Positions 33,901 to 42,532 are shown, numbered from the stretch's first letter. The stretch: DNA of 64,000 bases from JAFDWR01 sp038216655 (GCA_038216655.1 JBBQPZ010000020.1:1-64000); one strand, 5' to 3'. Program-made: numbers and translations. Notes: generated by a model not told the origin, from the sequence alone.

Positions 33901-35911
33901 AAGTGGCGACCTGAGTCAACACACCCGCGTTATAGCGGTAGCGATTGAGGTAGGCGGGCTTGCCACCAGGGAAAGCCTGAGGAATGTCTCCGTTGACCGT
34001 TGCGTCAACATCACCGGCGAAGATGAACTCGACCGGGTCACCCGGATGAGGATCGGCGTTAGGGACGACCGCGAGTCCAGAGATGGACTCATTAAAGTCG
34101 CCACCAAACATCAAAGTCTCGGCAGGAGCGAGGACAGTGTTCGCGTCCGGCGTAAAGCGCATGACGAACACGTCAGTGAAGTGAGTGACGCCGTACACGG
34201 GCACGGGAATCATGAAACTATTGTCAACGACCAACAGTTGCTGGGCACCGTTGAGGGTGTTCTGGAAGTTCACGAGGACCTGGTTCACGTCAACCGGGCC
34301 ACCCGAGCAGGAAACGTTCGGGATATTGTTCGTCGTGCCGATATTGCTAAGGGCAAGCAGGTTCGTGTTGATCAAAGCGGCGGTCGCGTTGCCGGGCATC
34401 GCGGCCGTCGTCTGGCTACTCGCTGCGGACGTAAAGGTGAGGGTGAACTGCGCGATCGGGAAGTTGATGACGTCCGGAACGCTTCCACGGCGAGTCAGGG
34501 TCTGCTGGTTGTCGGCCGGGTTACTAGCCTGAGCGGCAATGATCAGCGAAGGAAGACCCTGAGAAATCTCAACGCCAGCGAGGACGAATCGATTACTGAT
34601 CACGCCCAGCGGGAAGGGTCGAGAATTGTCAAGCTCGATCCGGTAGGTCGCGCCGGGCAGAAGGCCGCCAGAGGAGGTCACACTGACCACGTGGCCAGTG
34701 AGCGCGGGAATACCATTGATGGCCGCCGAAACGGTAGCCGTCGAAGCGTTCCAGGCGATTGGCGCTGACCGGACATTTCGATACGTCAACATGAACGTAC
34801 CGCCGGTAGCTACACCACCGCCAGTCTGGGTCAGGAACATGATGTTGTCTCGCGTGTTGCCCGGGAAGTCCGCGGACTCCGTGCGACCTGCGACCCATAC
34901 GTTGTTGAAAGCGTCAACCTGGAGGAATCCGCCGAACTCGTTCAGCGAACCGCCGAGGTAAGCCGCGAAGTCGTGGCTGTAAGCGTCGCCCTGGAACTTG
35001 GTGAGGAACGCATCCGTTCCGCCGACCAAGCTGAGGTAAGGACCGTAAGTTGAGGGGAACTGAGAGGCTTGCGTCGAACCCGTCAGGTAGGTGCCACCTG
35101 CGTTGTCCGAAGTGATCGCACGGACCTCGTCGAATCCGTCGTCGCCACCGTAGTAGCTGCCATAAACGAGCGGGTCGATGATGAGCGCCTTCGAGTGATC
35201 ATACGCACCCAGCGCCAGTCCGACCGTGTTCTTACCTTCAAGCTTGAAGTTAGCTGCAACCGTCTTCTCGTGACCGTTCACGATCTGGTAAGCCTTCAGC
35301 GAGCCGTTCTTCAGGTCGCCCAATTGGGTTCCCAAAACGATCTCGTTGTCCTTCACCGCAACCTGGTTGGCACCAACGAACTTCATCCGGATGCGGGAAG
35401 CATCCGCGTTCGGGGCGACCAAGAAGTCATAGCGCGGCCGACCGGTGGAGAAATAGTTCCGAACGTCGATGCCCGGATAGATATTCTTCGACAGAGTTTC
35501 GCCGTAGCTCTTCACCGTAATCGGCTTGGCATGCGAGTGGCTCATGAACTGCGTGGTGATCGACTGCTTATCGATGCCTTGAGCACGGGCAGTCCGACCG
35601 CCATCGAAAGTCATGTGAACGGCCTGACCCTTGAAGCCCTTTCCGGACTTCACCGAGTAGTCGTAGACAAGACCATCCCGCGTGACCCACACACTCAGGC
35701 CATTGGAATGACCTCGGTAGAGCGCGCGCTGATCCCACTGGCCAGCATTCTCGATGAACCTAGCAGACCGCGATTTCATTCGCTGCTGGGCTTCCTTCAA
35801 CGACATTGCCGACGGCTTGGCCGGCGGGTTACCCGATCCGGCGAAAACCGCCAGAGGGGCAAGGGCGACCAACCCCGTAACGGTCGCTACGCATAATTTC
35901 TTCAACTGCAC
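30989..35911 (-). CDS. Giant secreted protein: SBBP beta-propeller repeats plus Ig-like repeats
   Basis: 1640 residues from the GTG at 35911, chosen because AGAGGTG stands 8 bases upstream and the signal peptide (LCVATVTGLVALAPLAVFAG) then starts correctly; the frame extends 37 codons further without support. Residues about 45-260 form the N-terminal module usual before SBBP repeats (RFIENAGQWDQRALYRGHS). SBBP-type repeats follow (YGSYYGGDDGFDEVRAITSD, YLGGSLNEFGGFLQVDAFNN, YLGGNLDDVVYAPYVDRFGD). About six Ig-like repeats end the protein, each near 80 residues, with the phrase PTTVAGG/PTSVVGGN...TGTVTL...APTGG. Surface or extracellular adhesin-like. No sorting motif at the end (ALLTVKP). Confidence 0.88.
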   Translation of the reverse strand: MQLKKLCVATVTGLVALAPLAVFAGSGNPPAKPSAMSLKEAQQRMKSRSARFIENAGQWDQRALYRGHSNGLSVWVTRDGLVYDYSVKSGKGFKGQAVHMTFDGGRTARAQGIDKQSITTQFMSHSHAKPITVKSYGETLSKNIYPGIDVRNYFSTGRPRYDFLVAPNADASRIRMKFVGANQVAVKDNEIVLGTQLGDLKNGSLKAYQIVNGHEKTVAANFKLEGKNTVGLALGAYDHSKALIIDPLVYGSYYGGDDGFDEVRAITSDNAGGTYLTGSTQASQFPSTYGPYLSLVGGTDAFLTKFQGDAYSHDFAAYLGGSLNEFGGFLQVDAFNNVWVAGRTESADFPGNTRDNIMFLTQTGGGVATGGTFMLTYRNVRSAPIAWNASTATVSAAINGIPALTGHVVSVTSSGGLLPGATYRIELDNSRPFPLGVISNRFVLAGVEISQGLPSLIIAAQASNPADNQQTLTRRGSVPDVINFPIAQFTLTFTSAASSQTTAAMPGNATAALINTNLLALSNIGTTNNIPNVSCSGGPVDVNQVLVNFQNTLNGAQQLLVVDNSFMIPVPVYGVTHFTDVFVMRFTPDANTVLAPAETLMFGGDFNESISGLAVVPNADPHPGDPVEFIFAGDVDATVNGDIPQAFPGGKPAYLNRYRYNAGVLTQVATSSFYVTGSGGAKVDVTGVAVDSVGSAYLAGTVRFQGNSDTSVGGSPVFQTTPLVFAGGRFLKNNDLFVRKYDETGVTMMYSCLVGGNNDDVAGGTNTDLSGARYETGSSIAVDAVGNAYITGVSHSFNYPRTRGVYGEVFSNGPLTVVTKLNQDASQIVYSTNLKNIGDCPPAGIGVDSRGFAFVTGNIHFGLQFPPNDPPTPSDPTAYAPGDPPTVQTTGDAIDPVNDSPAPGELPTVEPWLNVLNDTATTLVYGTYLGGNLDDVVYAPYVDRFGDVWASGWTDSFRFYFNVAGTPVITNGALPDAMITELAFKRFGDAAGLTGVGGILYGALTGSPFTLPQTIGVNYQRDGFLVKLRVGSAAIQGLSFNPTTVAGGLGATTTGTVTLTSAAPPGGADVQVDLTDTSAASFSPDPANPIGSQTITVPEGLTSVDFTLYTYPVATSTQVQAKATYTGSFKIAQITVVPWLQTLALTPTSVVGGNTSTGRVTLAQPAPTGGVTIDLITDSPALIVLPTTPTVTVPEGQTSAVFPIGSHGVVQPTNTLITASLLGAGRSQTLTLTQAKIVAVSFLPTTVAGGSAAAGTVLLDGEAGAGFDVQLSINAGTAGYTIVTPSGSGTTNVILSFVTGDRSQGFVVNTMYEASNTNRKVTATRQAQNGFLFSSVQGTLFISAIQLNSLTIAPNPVVGGNAATGTVQLSGPAPTGGAKVFLFSLNTNVATVPASVTVPSGQSSATFPVTTTTQPADTTVIIRANRGGSSPNIDRVLTVQAMRFTLTLNPTSVVGGLQNSTGKVTLIGAAPVGGLAINLNSNLPSAASVPASVTVPAGQTQATFQVTTANVTSTKSVTIKGYIGAINGPNTSSAVLTVKPLGVVSIVLTPATLRGTGTFNATVTLDSVIGNSPMNLTLNYGANGSVLIATPGNNILTIPANTNHGTKSAILTKKVSRILSTTISVTLNGKTVSALLTVKP

Positions 35912-36287
35912 CAGTAAGACACCTCTATGACGAGTTCCGAATGCAAGACGGGCGCAAGGCCGAAAACGGTTCGAGTCTCGAACGTTTCGATCAAGCGCGG
36001 TTCTTCGTATGATTCCAGGCATTATAGATCGTCGGCAAGAAAATGCGTGCGCATTCCTTTGCAGATTCGCCTCTCATCATACAGAAATGGGATGAAAAAT
36101 ACCGCCGCTTTTACTAGCAGTAATGCTTGTTTCGTAAAAAAAGTCAAATCGCATTGCGTTCGGCTCTCTATATAAAATGAACTAGAAACGAGACCTGGCG
36201 CACTATGCAGGTCTTCAACAACGCAAAGATGCGCAATAACCCGCCGATAGTGCTGGATACACCAACGTGAATTTGCCCGTTTTGCCT
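35912..36287. other. AT-rich promoter region of the giant gene
   Basis: 376 bases, clearly AT-richer than the surroundings (for example ATTATAGAT, TATATAAAATG). An 89-codon minus-strand frame crosses it but has a TTG start and unusual composition. A low-GC upstream region fits a strong or regulated promoter; no operator was identified. Confidence 0.4.
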
Positions 36288-36758
36288 TCAAATGCTCAAG
36301 TCCTGCCCCGCCGAAGCTCCTAAGGTCAACAGAACGGCCATGTGTTGATTACTCGACCGAAGTCGATGGCACAGCACACGGCATAGGTTATTGAGGGCGA
36401 TGTTCGCCATGCGAGGCTTGGCGCGGAAGAGTCGCTTGACGCCTTCGCCATCCAAAAAGACAACTTCCGTCGAACCTACGCTCAGCACCGTCGCCGCCCT
36501 CGGTCGGCCGTCGATCAGCGCCATCTCACCGAACGGCATGCCAGGATGGATCTCGCCGATCTCCTCACCGGTGACGGCGAGGATCTTTGCCCAGCCGAAC
36601 TTCAGAAGCATGAGGTCACAGCCGGTATCGAATTGATGGACAATTGGCTCGCCGTCAAGGAACCTACGTACCGTCGCCAAAGAAGCCAGCATGTCAATAA
36701 ACGACGCCGGCATCCCATCCGCCAAATAGTTATTCTCGATGGTCGCGCGAATATCCAT
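36288..36758 (-). CDS. Cyclic nucleotide-binding domain protein
   Basis: 156 residues, essentially one cNMP-binding domain. FLDGEPIVHQFDTGCDLMLL and ILAVTGEEIGEIHPG build the beta-roll, and FGEMALIDGRPRAATVLS is the phosphate-binding cassette with the Glu and Arg that contact cyclic nucleotide. A C-terminal helix follows, with no helix-turn-helix or catalytic domain. It may act as a ligand-sensing partner. It lies upstream of the giant secreted gene on the same strand, with about 375 bases between. Confidence 0.85.
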   Translation of the reverse strand: MDIRATIENNYLADGMPASFIDMLASLATVRRFLDGEPIVHQFDTGCDLMLLKFGWAKILAVTGEEIGEIHPGMPFGEMALIDGRPRAATVLSVGSTEVVFLDGEGVKRLFRAKPRMANIALNNLCRVLCHRLRSSNQHMAVLLTLGASAGQDLSI

Positions 36759-37421
36759 TTACGCACTCTTTGACGAGGGCCGACTCGAAAACGACGAGTC
36801 AATCCGCAAAAAAGCCTATTGGGGGCCCAAGCGACCCTCAAAAGTCGGCACGTGGTGCCTCTCCACCGTCTGAAGGTCCTGAATTGGGAGGGATGCATCC
36901 AAAGGGGTAGAGGCTTTCCCTTCGCAGGGAACCTAAGCCTCTACCCCTTATCGCCAATCTCAGGTGACAGACAGGGCAGAGACATCCGCTTTCGACTTTT
37001 GCATTGGCTCGGGACCGATGTGCGAATGCATCCCCGACGAGTCTGTTGCATTTCTTCCTCGCCACTCTCCTGGCACAGTGAGGCTTCCCTGGGGCGGGCC
37101 GCCCTAGCCACGCCCGCCGTCACTGCACCAGTGGCCTGACTTGGAACCAATGTAATGGACTCCGACGCCAAACCCTCCTCGCGCGCGAGCACCCAACCAA
37201 TTTAGGGGCCCGAGGAATTTGAGCGGGGTGATCTGGGACTTGAGAGGCGAATTGGAGTTACGACATCGGGTCCGCCCTCTGCCCCCATCACGATTACGAT
37301 CGCAGGTGGAGACCGGGGACCCCCGATCTCCGCCTCGTCGGTCCAGCTCTGAACCTTCCAGCAAAGCTGCACATCGAATCCGTCATTCACAAGGGAATTG
37401 AGAGGTTTGAATGAGAAAACC
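36759..37421. other. Large gene-free region with strong hairpins
   Basis: About 660 bases without a convincing gene. It contains the hairpin described at 36902-36949 and a second one near 37304-37340 (GGAGACCGGGG / CCCCGATCTCC). Frames on both strands are short and lack family features. Confidence 0.5.
36880..36990 (+). ncRNA. Candidate structured RNA (perfect 15-bp hairpin)
   Basis: AAGGGGTAGAGGCTT and AAGCCTCTACCCCTT are exact complements around an inner TCCCTT/AGGGAA stem (about 36902-36949). The flanks read GGGAGGGATGCATCC before and AATCTCAGGTGACAGACAG, GGCAGAGA after. The 3' flank recalls the end of glycine riboswitch aptamers (TCAGGTGCCAGGACAGAGA), but the perfect pairing of the AAGGGGTA segment is not expected there. 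No suitable target gene follows before flagellin at 37510. Confidence 0.35.
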
Positions 37422-37448
37422 TAAAGTTCTTCCATGTTCAACCGAGGA
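37422..37448 (+). promoter_or_regulatory. Sigma-28 (FliA-type) promoter of flagellin
   Basis: TAAAGTTC, an 11-base spacer, then ACCGAGGA, against the FliA consensus TAAAGTTT-N11-GCCGATAA. Seven of eight positions fit in the -35 box and the CCGA core fits in the -10 box. It lies about 62 bases upstream of the flagellin start. Confidence 0.72.
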
Positions 37449-37509
37449 TTTCACATGTCGAATACGGGGATTTTGAAGATCTCCTATTCCTCGCTACTGG
37501 AGTCTGATC

Positions 37510-38982
37510 GTGAGCTTAAGGATTAACACGAATATCGCCGCCATGACGGCCCTGCGCAACCTCAATTCGACGAATGAAAACGTCCAGGGGAGCATTGAGC
37601 GACTGAGCTCGGGTCTACGCATCAATTCCGCCGCGGATGATCCCGCCGGCTTGATTCGCAGCGAAGGCATGCGATCGCAGATCAGCGGTCTCAGCCAGGC
37701 GATGAGCAATTCGCAGGACGCAATCAACATGGCGAAGACCGCCGAAGGCGCGATGGACGAAGTTCAGCGACTGCTGCTCGATATGCGCAGCCTCGCGGTT
37801 CAGTCCGCCAATACCGCCGTCGTTGACGCAAACACTCTTCAGGCAAACCAGACGCAGGTCCGATCGAGTATCGATTCCATTAACCGAATCGCTCAGGAAA
37901 CCCAGTTCGGAACCAAGAAGCTTCTGGATGGCACTGCCGGCGTCCTCGCAAACGTCACCAACGCGGCGGACGCCAGCAGCATCTACATCGGTGGCTCGTT
38001 CTCCGGTGAGACGGTCACCACGGGTCCGATCACGATTGCCCGGGTCACGCAAGGAACCCGTGCTGCGGTTGCCTTGACGAACACCTTTGCGAGTTCCAAC
38101 TCGATCGTGCCAAATGCCGGCTCCTTCGTGATCAACGGCTACTCATTCTCTACTTCTGGTAACGACTCGGTCCAGACATTGGTCGACCGGATTAACCAAG
38201 CCGCAAGCACTACTGGCGTGACCGCCAACGTGGTGCCCAACGGTGCCAACGTTTCGATCTCACTGACGCAGAACAACTACGGCTCACGCTATTCACTCAG
38301 CTACTTCGATCCTTCCGGCGTCCTAAGCGGCGTCCCCGCCTTGCAAAGCACTGGATTGGACGCGGTCTATAACGTGTCCGCCACGACGATCGCCAGCAAT
38401 GGTACGACCCACGCTTCGACGGCCCTCTTCACGGGAGGACGCGGTTCCACCGATTCGGGACTCAAGCTCACCGACACGTACGGCAACGCGCTCCTCCTTA
38501 CCGAGAACGGTAACGCGAACGTCGCCGCCGCTACGCAGGTCGGAACGGTCACCGCGGGCAACATGAGATTTCAGATCGGCGCCTTCTCCGACCAGAACGT
38601 CTCGTTCGCCATGCCGAGCGTCTTCGCCAGTCGCCTGGGAACGGGTGCCGTCGCGGGTGGCTCCATTGCTAACATCGATCTCACAACCCAGCAGGGTTCG
38701 GATGACGCGATCAAGATTATCGACGATGCGATCACGCAGCTCGCTCAGCTCCGAGGTCAGCTCGGTTCGTTCCAGAAGAACTTCTTGGAATCGAATACAC
38801 GCTCTCTCGACGTCGCGAAGACCAACCTCACCTCCAGTGAGAGCACGATTCGCGATGCCGATATGGCCGAAGAAATGACTCAGTACACCAAGAGCCAGAT
38901 CCTTCAGCAGGCTGGCCTTTCGGTTCTTGCCCAGGCCAACCAGCAGCCTCAAAACATCCTCCAACTACTCAAGGGCGGTTAG
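37510..38982 (+). CDS. fliC: Flagellin
   Basis: 490 residues, GTG start with GGAG 7 bases upstream. The conserved N-terminal D0/D1 helices are clear (INTNIAAMTALRNLNSTNEN, SSGLRINSAADDPAGL, QDAINMAKTAEGAMDEVQ). The C-terminal helices end in ILQQAGLSVLAQANQQPQNI. The central variable region (about 150-390) is Ser/Thr/Gly-rich and surface-exposed in filaments. It polymerises outside the cell after type III flagellar export. No other flagellar gene is in the window; the sigma-28 promoter and terminator make it a single-gene unit. Confidence 0.95.
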   Translation: MSLRINTNIAAMTALRNLNSTNENVQGSIERLSSGLRINSAADDPAGLIRSEGMRSQISGLSQAMSNSQDAINMAKTAEGAMDEVQRLLLDMRSLAVQSANTAVVDANTLQANQTQVRSSIDSINRIAQETQFGTKKLLDGTAGVLANVTNAADASSIYIGGSFSGETVTTGPITIARVTQGTRAAVALTNTFASSNSIVPNAGSFVINGYSFSTSGNDSVQTLVDRINQAASTTGVTANVVPNGANVSISLTQNNYGSRYSLSYFDPSGVLSGVPALQSTGLDAVYNVSATTIASNGTTHASTALFTGGRGSTDSGLKLTDTYGNALLLTENGNANVAAATQVGTVTAGNMRFQIGAFSDQNVSFAMPSVFASRLGTGAVAGGSIANIDLTTQQGSDDAIKIIDDAITQLAQLRGQLGSFQKNFLESNTRSLDVAKTNLTSSESTIRDADMAEEMTQYTKSQILQQAGLSVLAQANQQPQNILQLLKGG

Positions 38983-39009
38983 CGCTCACGTATCCACCTC
39001 CAAACCCTC

Positions 39010-39040
39010 CCCCCTCACCCATCGTGAGGGGGATTTTTTT
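39010..39040 (+). terminator. Terminator of flagellin
   Basis: CCCCCTCAC and GTGAGGGGG form a perfect 9-bp stem with a 5-base loop, followed by ATTTTTTT. It starts 28 bases after the flagellin stop. Confidence 0.95.
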
Positions 39041-39088
39041 CGTATCTATCCCCATGGGTATCCTCCCCTAAGGCAATAGGAGAATGGG

Positions 39089-41269
39089 TTGTACGACAAT
39101 TGGATTGACGCGAATCGAGTTTGTGTGATCGGTGCGGGAACGATGGGCTCGGGCATCGCGGCGCACCTGGCGAACCTTGGCTTTCAAGTGTCCTTGTTGG
39201 ACGTGACGCGTGAGGCCTGCGAAGTAGGGTTCGAGCGCGCTAAAGCAGCGAAGCCTCCCCACTTCTTCGTCCCAGAGAGGGCGGGAAGCATCCGTCTTGG
39301 CGGCATCGATGAGAGCCTCTCCTGGATCGCCGAGGCAGATTGGGTATGCGAAGCGATCATCGAGAAGCTCGAGGCCAAACAGAGCCTCTTCGCCACCATC
39401 GAGCCGCAACTCCGCCCCGATGCGATGATCTCGACTAATACCAGTGGACTTCAGATCTCGCTCCTCGCTGAAGGGCGGTCCAAGAGTTTTCGCGACCGCT
39501 TCCTCGGTACCCACTTCTTCAATCCTCCGCGATATCTCAAGCTGCTTGAACTGATTCCGACTGACGTGACCGACCCCGTCGCCATCACGACTATGAGGCG
39601 ATTTCTGGAAGAGAAGGTCGCCCGCCGGGTGGTCGTCGCCAAAGACACCCCCGGCTTCATCGCAAACCGCTACGGGATGTGGTCGATGTTCCTCGCGACC
39701 CAGGTCGCCGAGAAGCTACGGCTAACCGTCGAAGAGGTGGATCTGATCACCGGTCAGTTCCTCGGACGTCCTCGGAGCGGCAGTTTCAGGCTGAACGACC
39801 TAGTCGGACTGGACATCATGCAGGACATCGCTAAGAACTTGATTGAGCGATGCCCGGGCGATCCCCACATCCTGCCCACCCTGGATATGACGCCTTCGAT
39901 GGCATTTCTTCTGGAGCGAGGCTGGATCGGTGAGAAGACCGGACATGGTTTCTACCGCAAGGAAGGGAAAGAGCTCTTCGTGTTCGACATCGAGACCCGG
40001 GCCTATCGTCAGCGACTTGAACCGTCGATTCCCTCGATCACCCGGAACGCGTCCCTGCCGATTGGCGAACGCATCCGAGCCACCCTTGCCGACCGGGATG
40101 AAGCGGGTTCCTACCTGCGGGACTACCTCATCCCCGTGCTTCAGTACGCGAACTTCCTCAGGGAAGAAGTCAGCGACTCGGTCTTGGATTTCGACCGTGT
40201 CATGATGTGGGGGTTTGGCTGGCAGCTTGGTCCCTTTGAGCTGATCGACGCGATAGGTGCCGAGCACCTCGGCATCGATGCTCCTAAGTTCTACGACGGC
40301 TCGAAACAGCGAAGCTTTGGCGGAGCCTACATACCCATCCTGACGGAACCGGATTACATCACCCTATCCGACGCTCCCGTGATCGAAAAGAAGGACACGT
40401 ACTCCATCCGGGATCTCGGCGACGGGATCTACGCCCTCGCGATCGAGACGAAGAATGGGCTTATTACCCCGGCCCTCGTGGATGACCTGACTACGCTCCT
40501 GGAATCGCGGACCCTCAATCGGTTCGTCCTCACCAGCGCCGCACCGTCCTTTTCGGTTGGATTCGACCTCAAGTTCTTCGACACCGCGATCGTCAATGGG
40601 GATCGGGAGTCCATCGTGTCCGCGCTCCAGAAGCTGCAACATCTGGGCGAGCTTCTCGAAACGCATAGCTGCGTCGCTGCGGTTTGTGGCTATACCCTTG
40701 GTGCTGGTCTGGAACTGGCAATGTCCTGCTCCCAAATCGTCACGCTCGCCGATGCCCAGATTGGGCTCCCCGAGATGAAGGTGGGGCTCTTCCCGGGCGG
40801 ACGTGGTACGACGTTGATGAGGCTCTACAATCAGGTGAACGGGAAACGATTGGCCGAAGCCGCGCGGAGCATCGCGCTGGGGCTGGTCTCCGGCAATGCG
40901 GAAGAGGCGAGAATTCTTGGCTACTTAAGGGCGAGCGATGTGACCTGCTTCCATCCTGATCGGCTCCTCTCCACGGCCAAGAAGCTGGCGCAGGAAGCGA
41001 CGAGCGCACCGAGGCCTGTGTGGGTGCAATTTGAGGGTCCGATCAATGGTCTCATTGACCGGGAGATGGAGGGCCTTCACCAGCGGGGCTCGCTGAGCGA
41101 CTACGACAAGTTGATCGCCGACCGAATCCGCGCCATATTCGCCAAGAGCACCTCTTACGAAAATGCGCTCGAGTTGGAACGGAAGGAGTTCGCCGACCTT
41201 GCGTTCAAGGCGCTTAGCCATGCCCGAATTCGGCACATGCTTGAGAACGGCAAGCCTCTGCGTAACTAA
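39089..41269 (+). CDS. fadN: 3-hydroxyacyl-CoA dehydrogenase / enoyl-CoA hydratase fusion (FadN type)
   Basis: 726 residues, TTG start with AGGAG 7 bases upstream. The dehydrogenase comes first: NAD fold VCVIGAGTMGSGIAAHLAN, catalytic His in GTHFFNPPRYLKLLE, then KDTPGFIANRYGM and two C-terminal helical units. From about residue 430 a crotonase domain follows, with GYTLGAGLELAMSC (oxyanion hole) and GLPEMKVGLFPGGRGT. This order (dehydrogenase then hydratase) is that of Bacillus FadN, the reverse of FadB. It performs two beta-oxidation steps. A thiolase and acyl-CoA dehydrogenase must be elsewhere. Confidence 0.9.
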   Translation: MYDNWIDANRVCVIGAGTMGSGIAAHLANLGFQVSLLDVTREACEVGFERAKAAKPPHFFVPERAGSIRLGGIDESLSWIAEADWVCEAIIEKLEAKQSLFATIEPQLRPDAMISTNTSGLQISLLAEGRSKSFRDRFLGTHFFNPPRYLKLLELIPTDVTDPVAITTMRRFLEEKVARRVVVAKDTPGFIANRYGMWSMFLATQVAEKLRLTVEEVDLITGQFLGRPRSGSFRLNDLVGLDIMQDIAKNLIERCPGDPHILPTLDMTPSMAFLLERGWIGEKTGHGFYRKEGKELFVFDIETRAYRQRLEPSIPSITRNASLPIGERIRATLADRDEAGSYLRDYLIPVLQYANFLREEVSDSVLDFDRVMMWGFGWQLGPFELIDAIGAEHLGIDAPKFYDGSKQRSFGGAYIPILTEPDYITLSDAPVIEKKDTYSIRDLGDGIYALAIETKNGLITPALVDDLTTLLESRTLNRFVLTSAAPSFSVGFDLKFFDTAIVNGDRESIVSALQKLQHLGELLETHSCVAAVCGYTLGAGLELAMSCSQIVTLADAQIGLPEMKVGLFPGGRGTTLMRLYNQVNGKRLAEAARSIALGLVSGNAEEARILGYLRASDVTCFHPDRLLSTAKKLAQEATSAPRPVWVQFEGPINGLIDREMEGLHQRGSLSDYDKLIADRIRAIFAKSTSYENALELERKEFADLAFKALSHARIRHMLENGKPLRN

Positions 41270-41275
41270 TAAGTC

Positions 41276-41578
41276 ATGACCGAAGCGAGCCGGCGCCTCG
41301 CCGAGATCCTGCACTCGATCCCTTTTGGACGATGTGTCTCCTACGGGATGGTCGGGCAAGTGATGAATCCGCCCATGTCGGGCCTATTCGTAGGTCGGAT
41401 GTTAGTGTCAACGCACCCCGAGGCACCCTGGTGGAGAGTCGTTGGCTACGACGGGACGATCAAGACCGGGAAGCGCGATCCCGAACTCGCCGCCGAGCAG
41501 ATTCGTCGGCTTGAAAGCGAAGGGGTTCGGCTAGTGGACGATCGTGTGCCCGCTGACGTGATGCTCGAATTCCTCTAA
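41276..41578 (+). CDS. Alkyltransferase-like (MGMT-family) protein
   Basis: 100 residues, matching the short Atl type rather than full O6-alkylguanine transferases. It has the winged-helix part ILHSIPFGRCVSYGMVGQVM, VGRMLVS, and PWWRVVGYDG. Active MGMT has PCHRV here; the catalytic Cys is replaced by Trp (PWWRV). ATL proteins bind alkylated guanine and flag it for nucleotide excision repair instead of removing the alkyl group. It starts 6 bases after fadN, which implies co-transcription, though a functional link is not obvious. Confidence 0.87.
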   Translation: MTEASRRLAEILHSIPFGRCVSYGMVGQVMNPPMSGLFVGRMLVSTHPEAPWWRVVGYDGTIKTGKRDPELAAEQIRRLESEGVRLVDDRVPADVMLEFL

Positions 41579-41777
41579 ATTCGGACGTAACGTGCCACTC
41601 AAAGGTGAAATACGGGGTGGATGGAGTTAAAACCGTATTATTGCGAGTCACAAACCACCCATGTTTTCGATTTGAGGTCGTAAACTACTTTCGTTATCAG
41701 CGGTGATATGCACCGTTGCTGGTGTTTTGGGAGATTTTTTCAGGCAGGTGACTGTCGTATGTCGGGAGGAGATTGGT

Positions 41778-42476
41778 ATGTACAAGTTTTATCGAGTAGC
41801 CATTATCGCTGCGCTGGGAGCTGTTGCTTCCGTTGCCAACGCATTCACGTACTTCAACTTGGCGTCGGGTGACCTGGGCCTCACGGGCCAGAGCGGTGCA
41901 CAGACGCTGACAGTTGGCGGTCCTGGAATTGGAGTTCAAAGCAATACGGCGAATGGTCAGATTGACTTCTTCCCCGGTGCGCCGGGTCTGGTCGCTGGCG
42001 ACTCGTCAGGCGTTGGGTTCCGATCCTACTCCTTCACATACCAGGTCGGCGCCCCTTCGCCCGTCGGCGCGGTTGGGCTCGTGGTCCTCGGCACCTTGGG
42101 TGGCACCGGTCGGATTTCGATGCAGGAAGATATCTTCCGCATCAATGCCGACAATTCGGAGACGCTGATCAGCACGATCGCCAATACGGTGTTCGTCAAC
42201 GGAACTACTGAAGCCCACGGCGTCTTCAACCTGGTTGGCTCGAACTTCAACTACACGGACAACACACCTGTCGTTCCCAACCTGATCAACTATAAGGTCA
42301 AGAAGTCATTCTTCCTTCAAGTTACGGACTGGGGCACGCAGGCCTTCAACCCCGCAGTGGACTTTGCCTCAATCTCGTTGGTCCAACAGAACCACCAGCC
42401 GGTTCCCGAGCCGGCCACCGTTGCAACGCTCGCAATTGGCGCACTCGCCTTTGTTCGCCGACGACGACGACGCTGA
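41778..42476 (+). CDS. PEP-CTERM sorting-domain protein
   Basis: 232 residues from the ATG at 41778 (GGGAGGAG 7 bases upstream); the longer frame to 41703 lacks a signal. The signal peptide is FYRVAIIAALGAVASVANA. A beta-rich secreted domain follows, with GQIDFFPGAPGLVAGDSSG and SYSFTYQVG. The C-terminal signal is VPEPATVATLAIGALAF with RRRRRR. PEP-CTERM proteins are sorted to the outer surface by an exosortase-type enzyme, absent here. It is a paralog of the next gene, with the same DFFP...LVNY plan and ISLVQQNHQPVPEPAT ending. Confidence 0.92.
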   Translation: MYKFYRVAIIAALGAVASVANAFTYFNLASGDLGLTGQSGAQTLTVGGPGIGVQSNTANGQIDFFPGAPGLVAGDSSGVGFRSYSFTYQVGAPSPVGAVGLVVLGTLGGTGRISMQEDIFRINADNSETLISTIANTVFVNGTTEAHGVFNLVGSNFNYTDNTPVVPNLINYKVKKSFFLQVTDWGTQAFNPAVDFASISLVQQNHQPVPEPATVATLAIGALAFVRRRRRR

Positions 42477-42494
42477 TCCGTTCAGGGTCTCCTC

Positions 42495-42532
42495 AACGGG
42501 TGAGAAGCAAGAGCTTCTCACCCGTTTTTTTA
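42495..42532 (+). terminator. Terminator of the first PEP-CTERM paralog
   Basis: AACGGGTGAGAAGC and GCTTCTCACCCGTT form a perfect 14-bp stem with an AAGA loop, followed by TTTTTATT. It begins 18 bases after the stop. Confidence 0.96.

Noticed and set aside
36022..36291. 89-codon minus-strand frame before the giant gene
   Set aside because: TTG start overlapping the previous stop, AT-rich codons, no recognisable pattern; probably promoter region.
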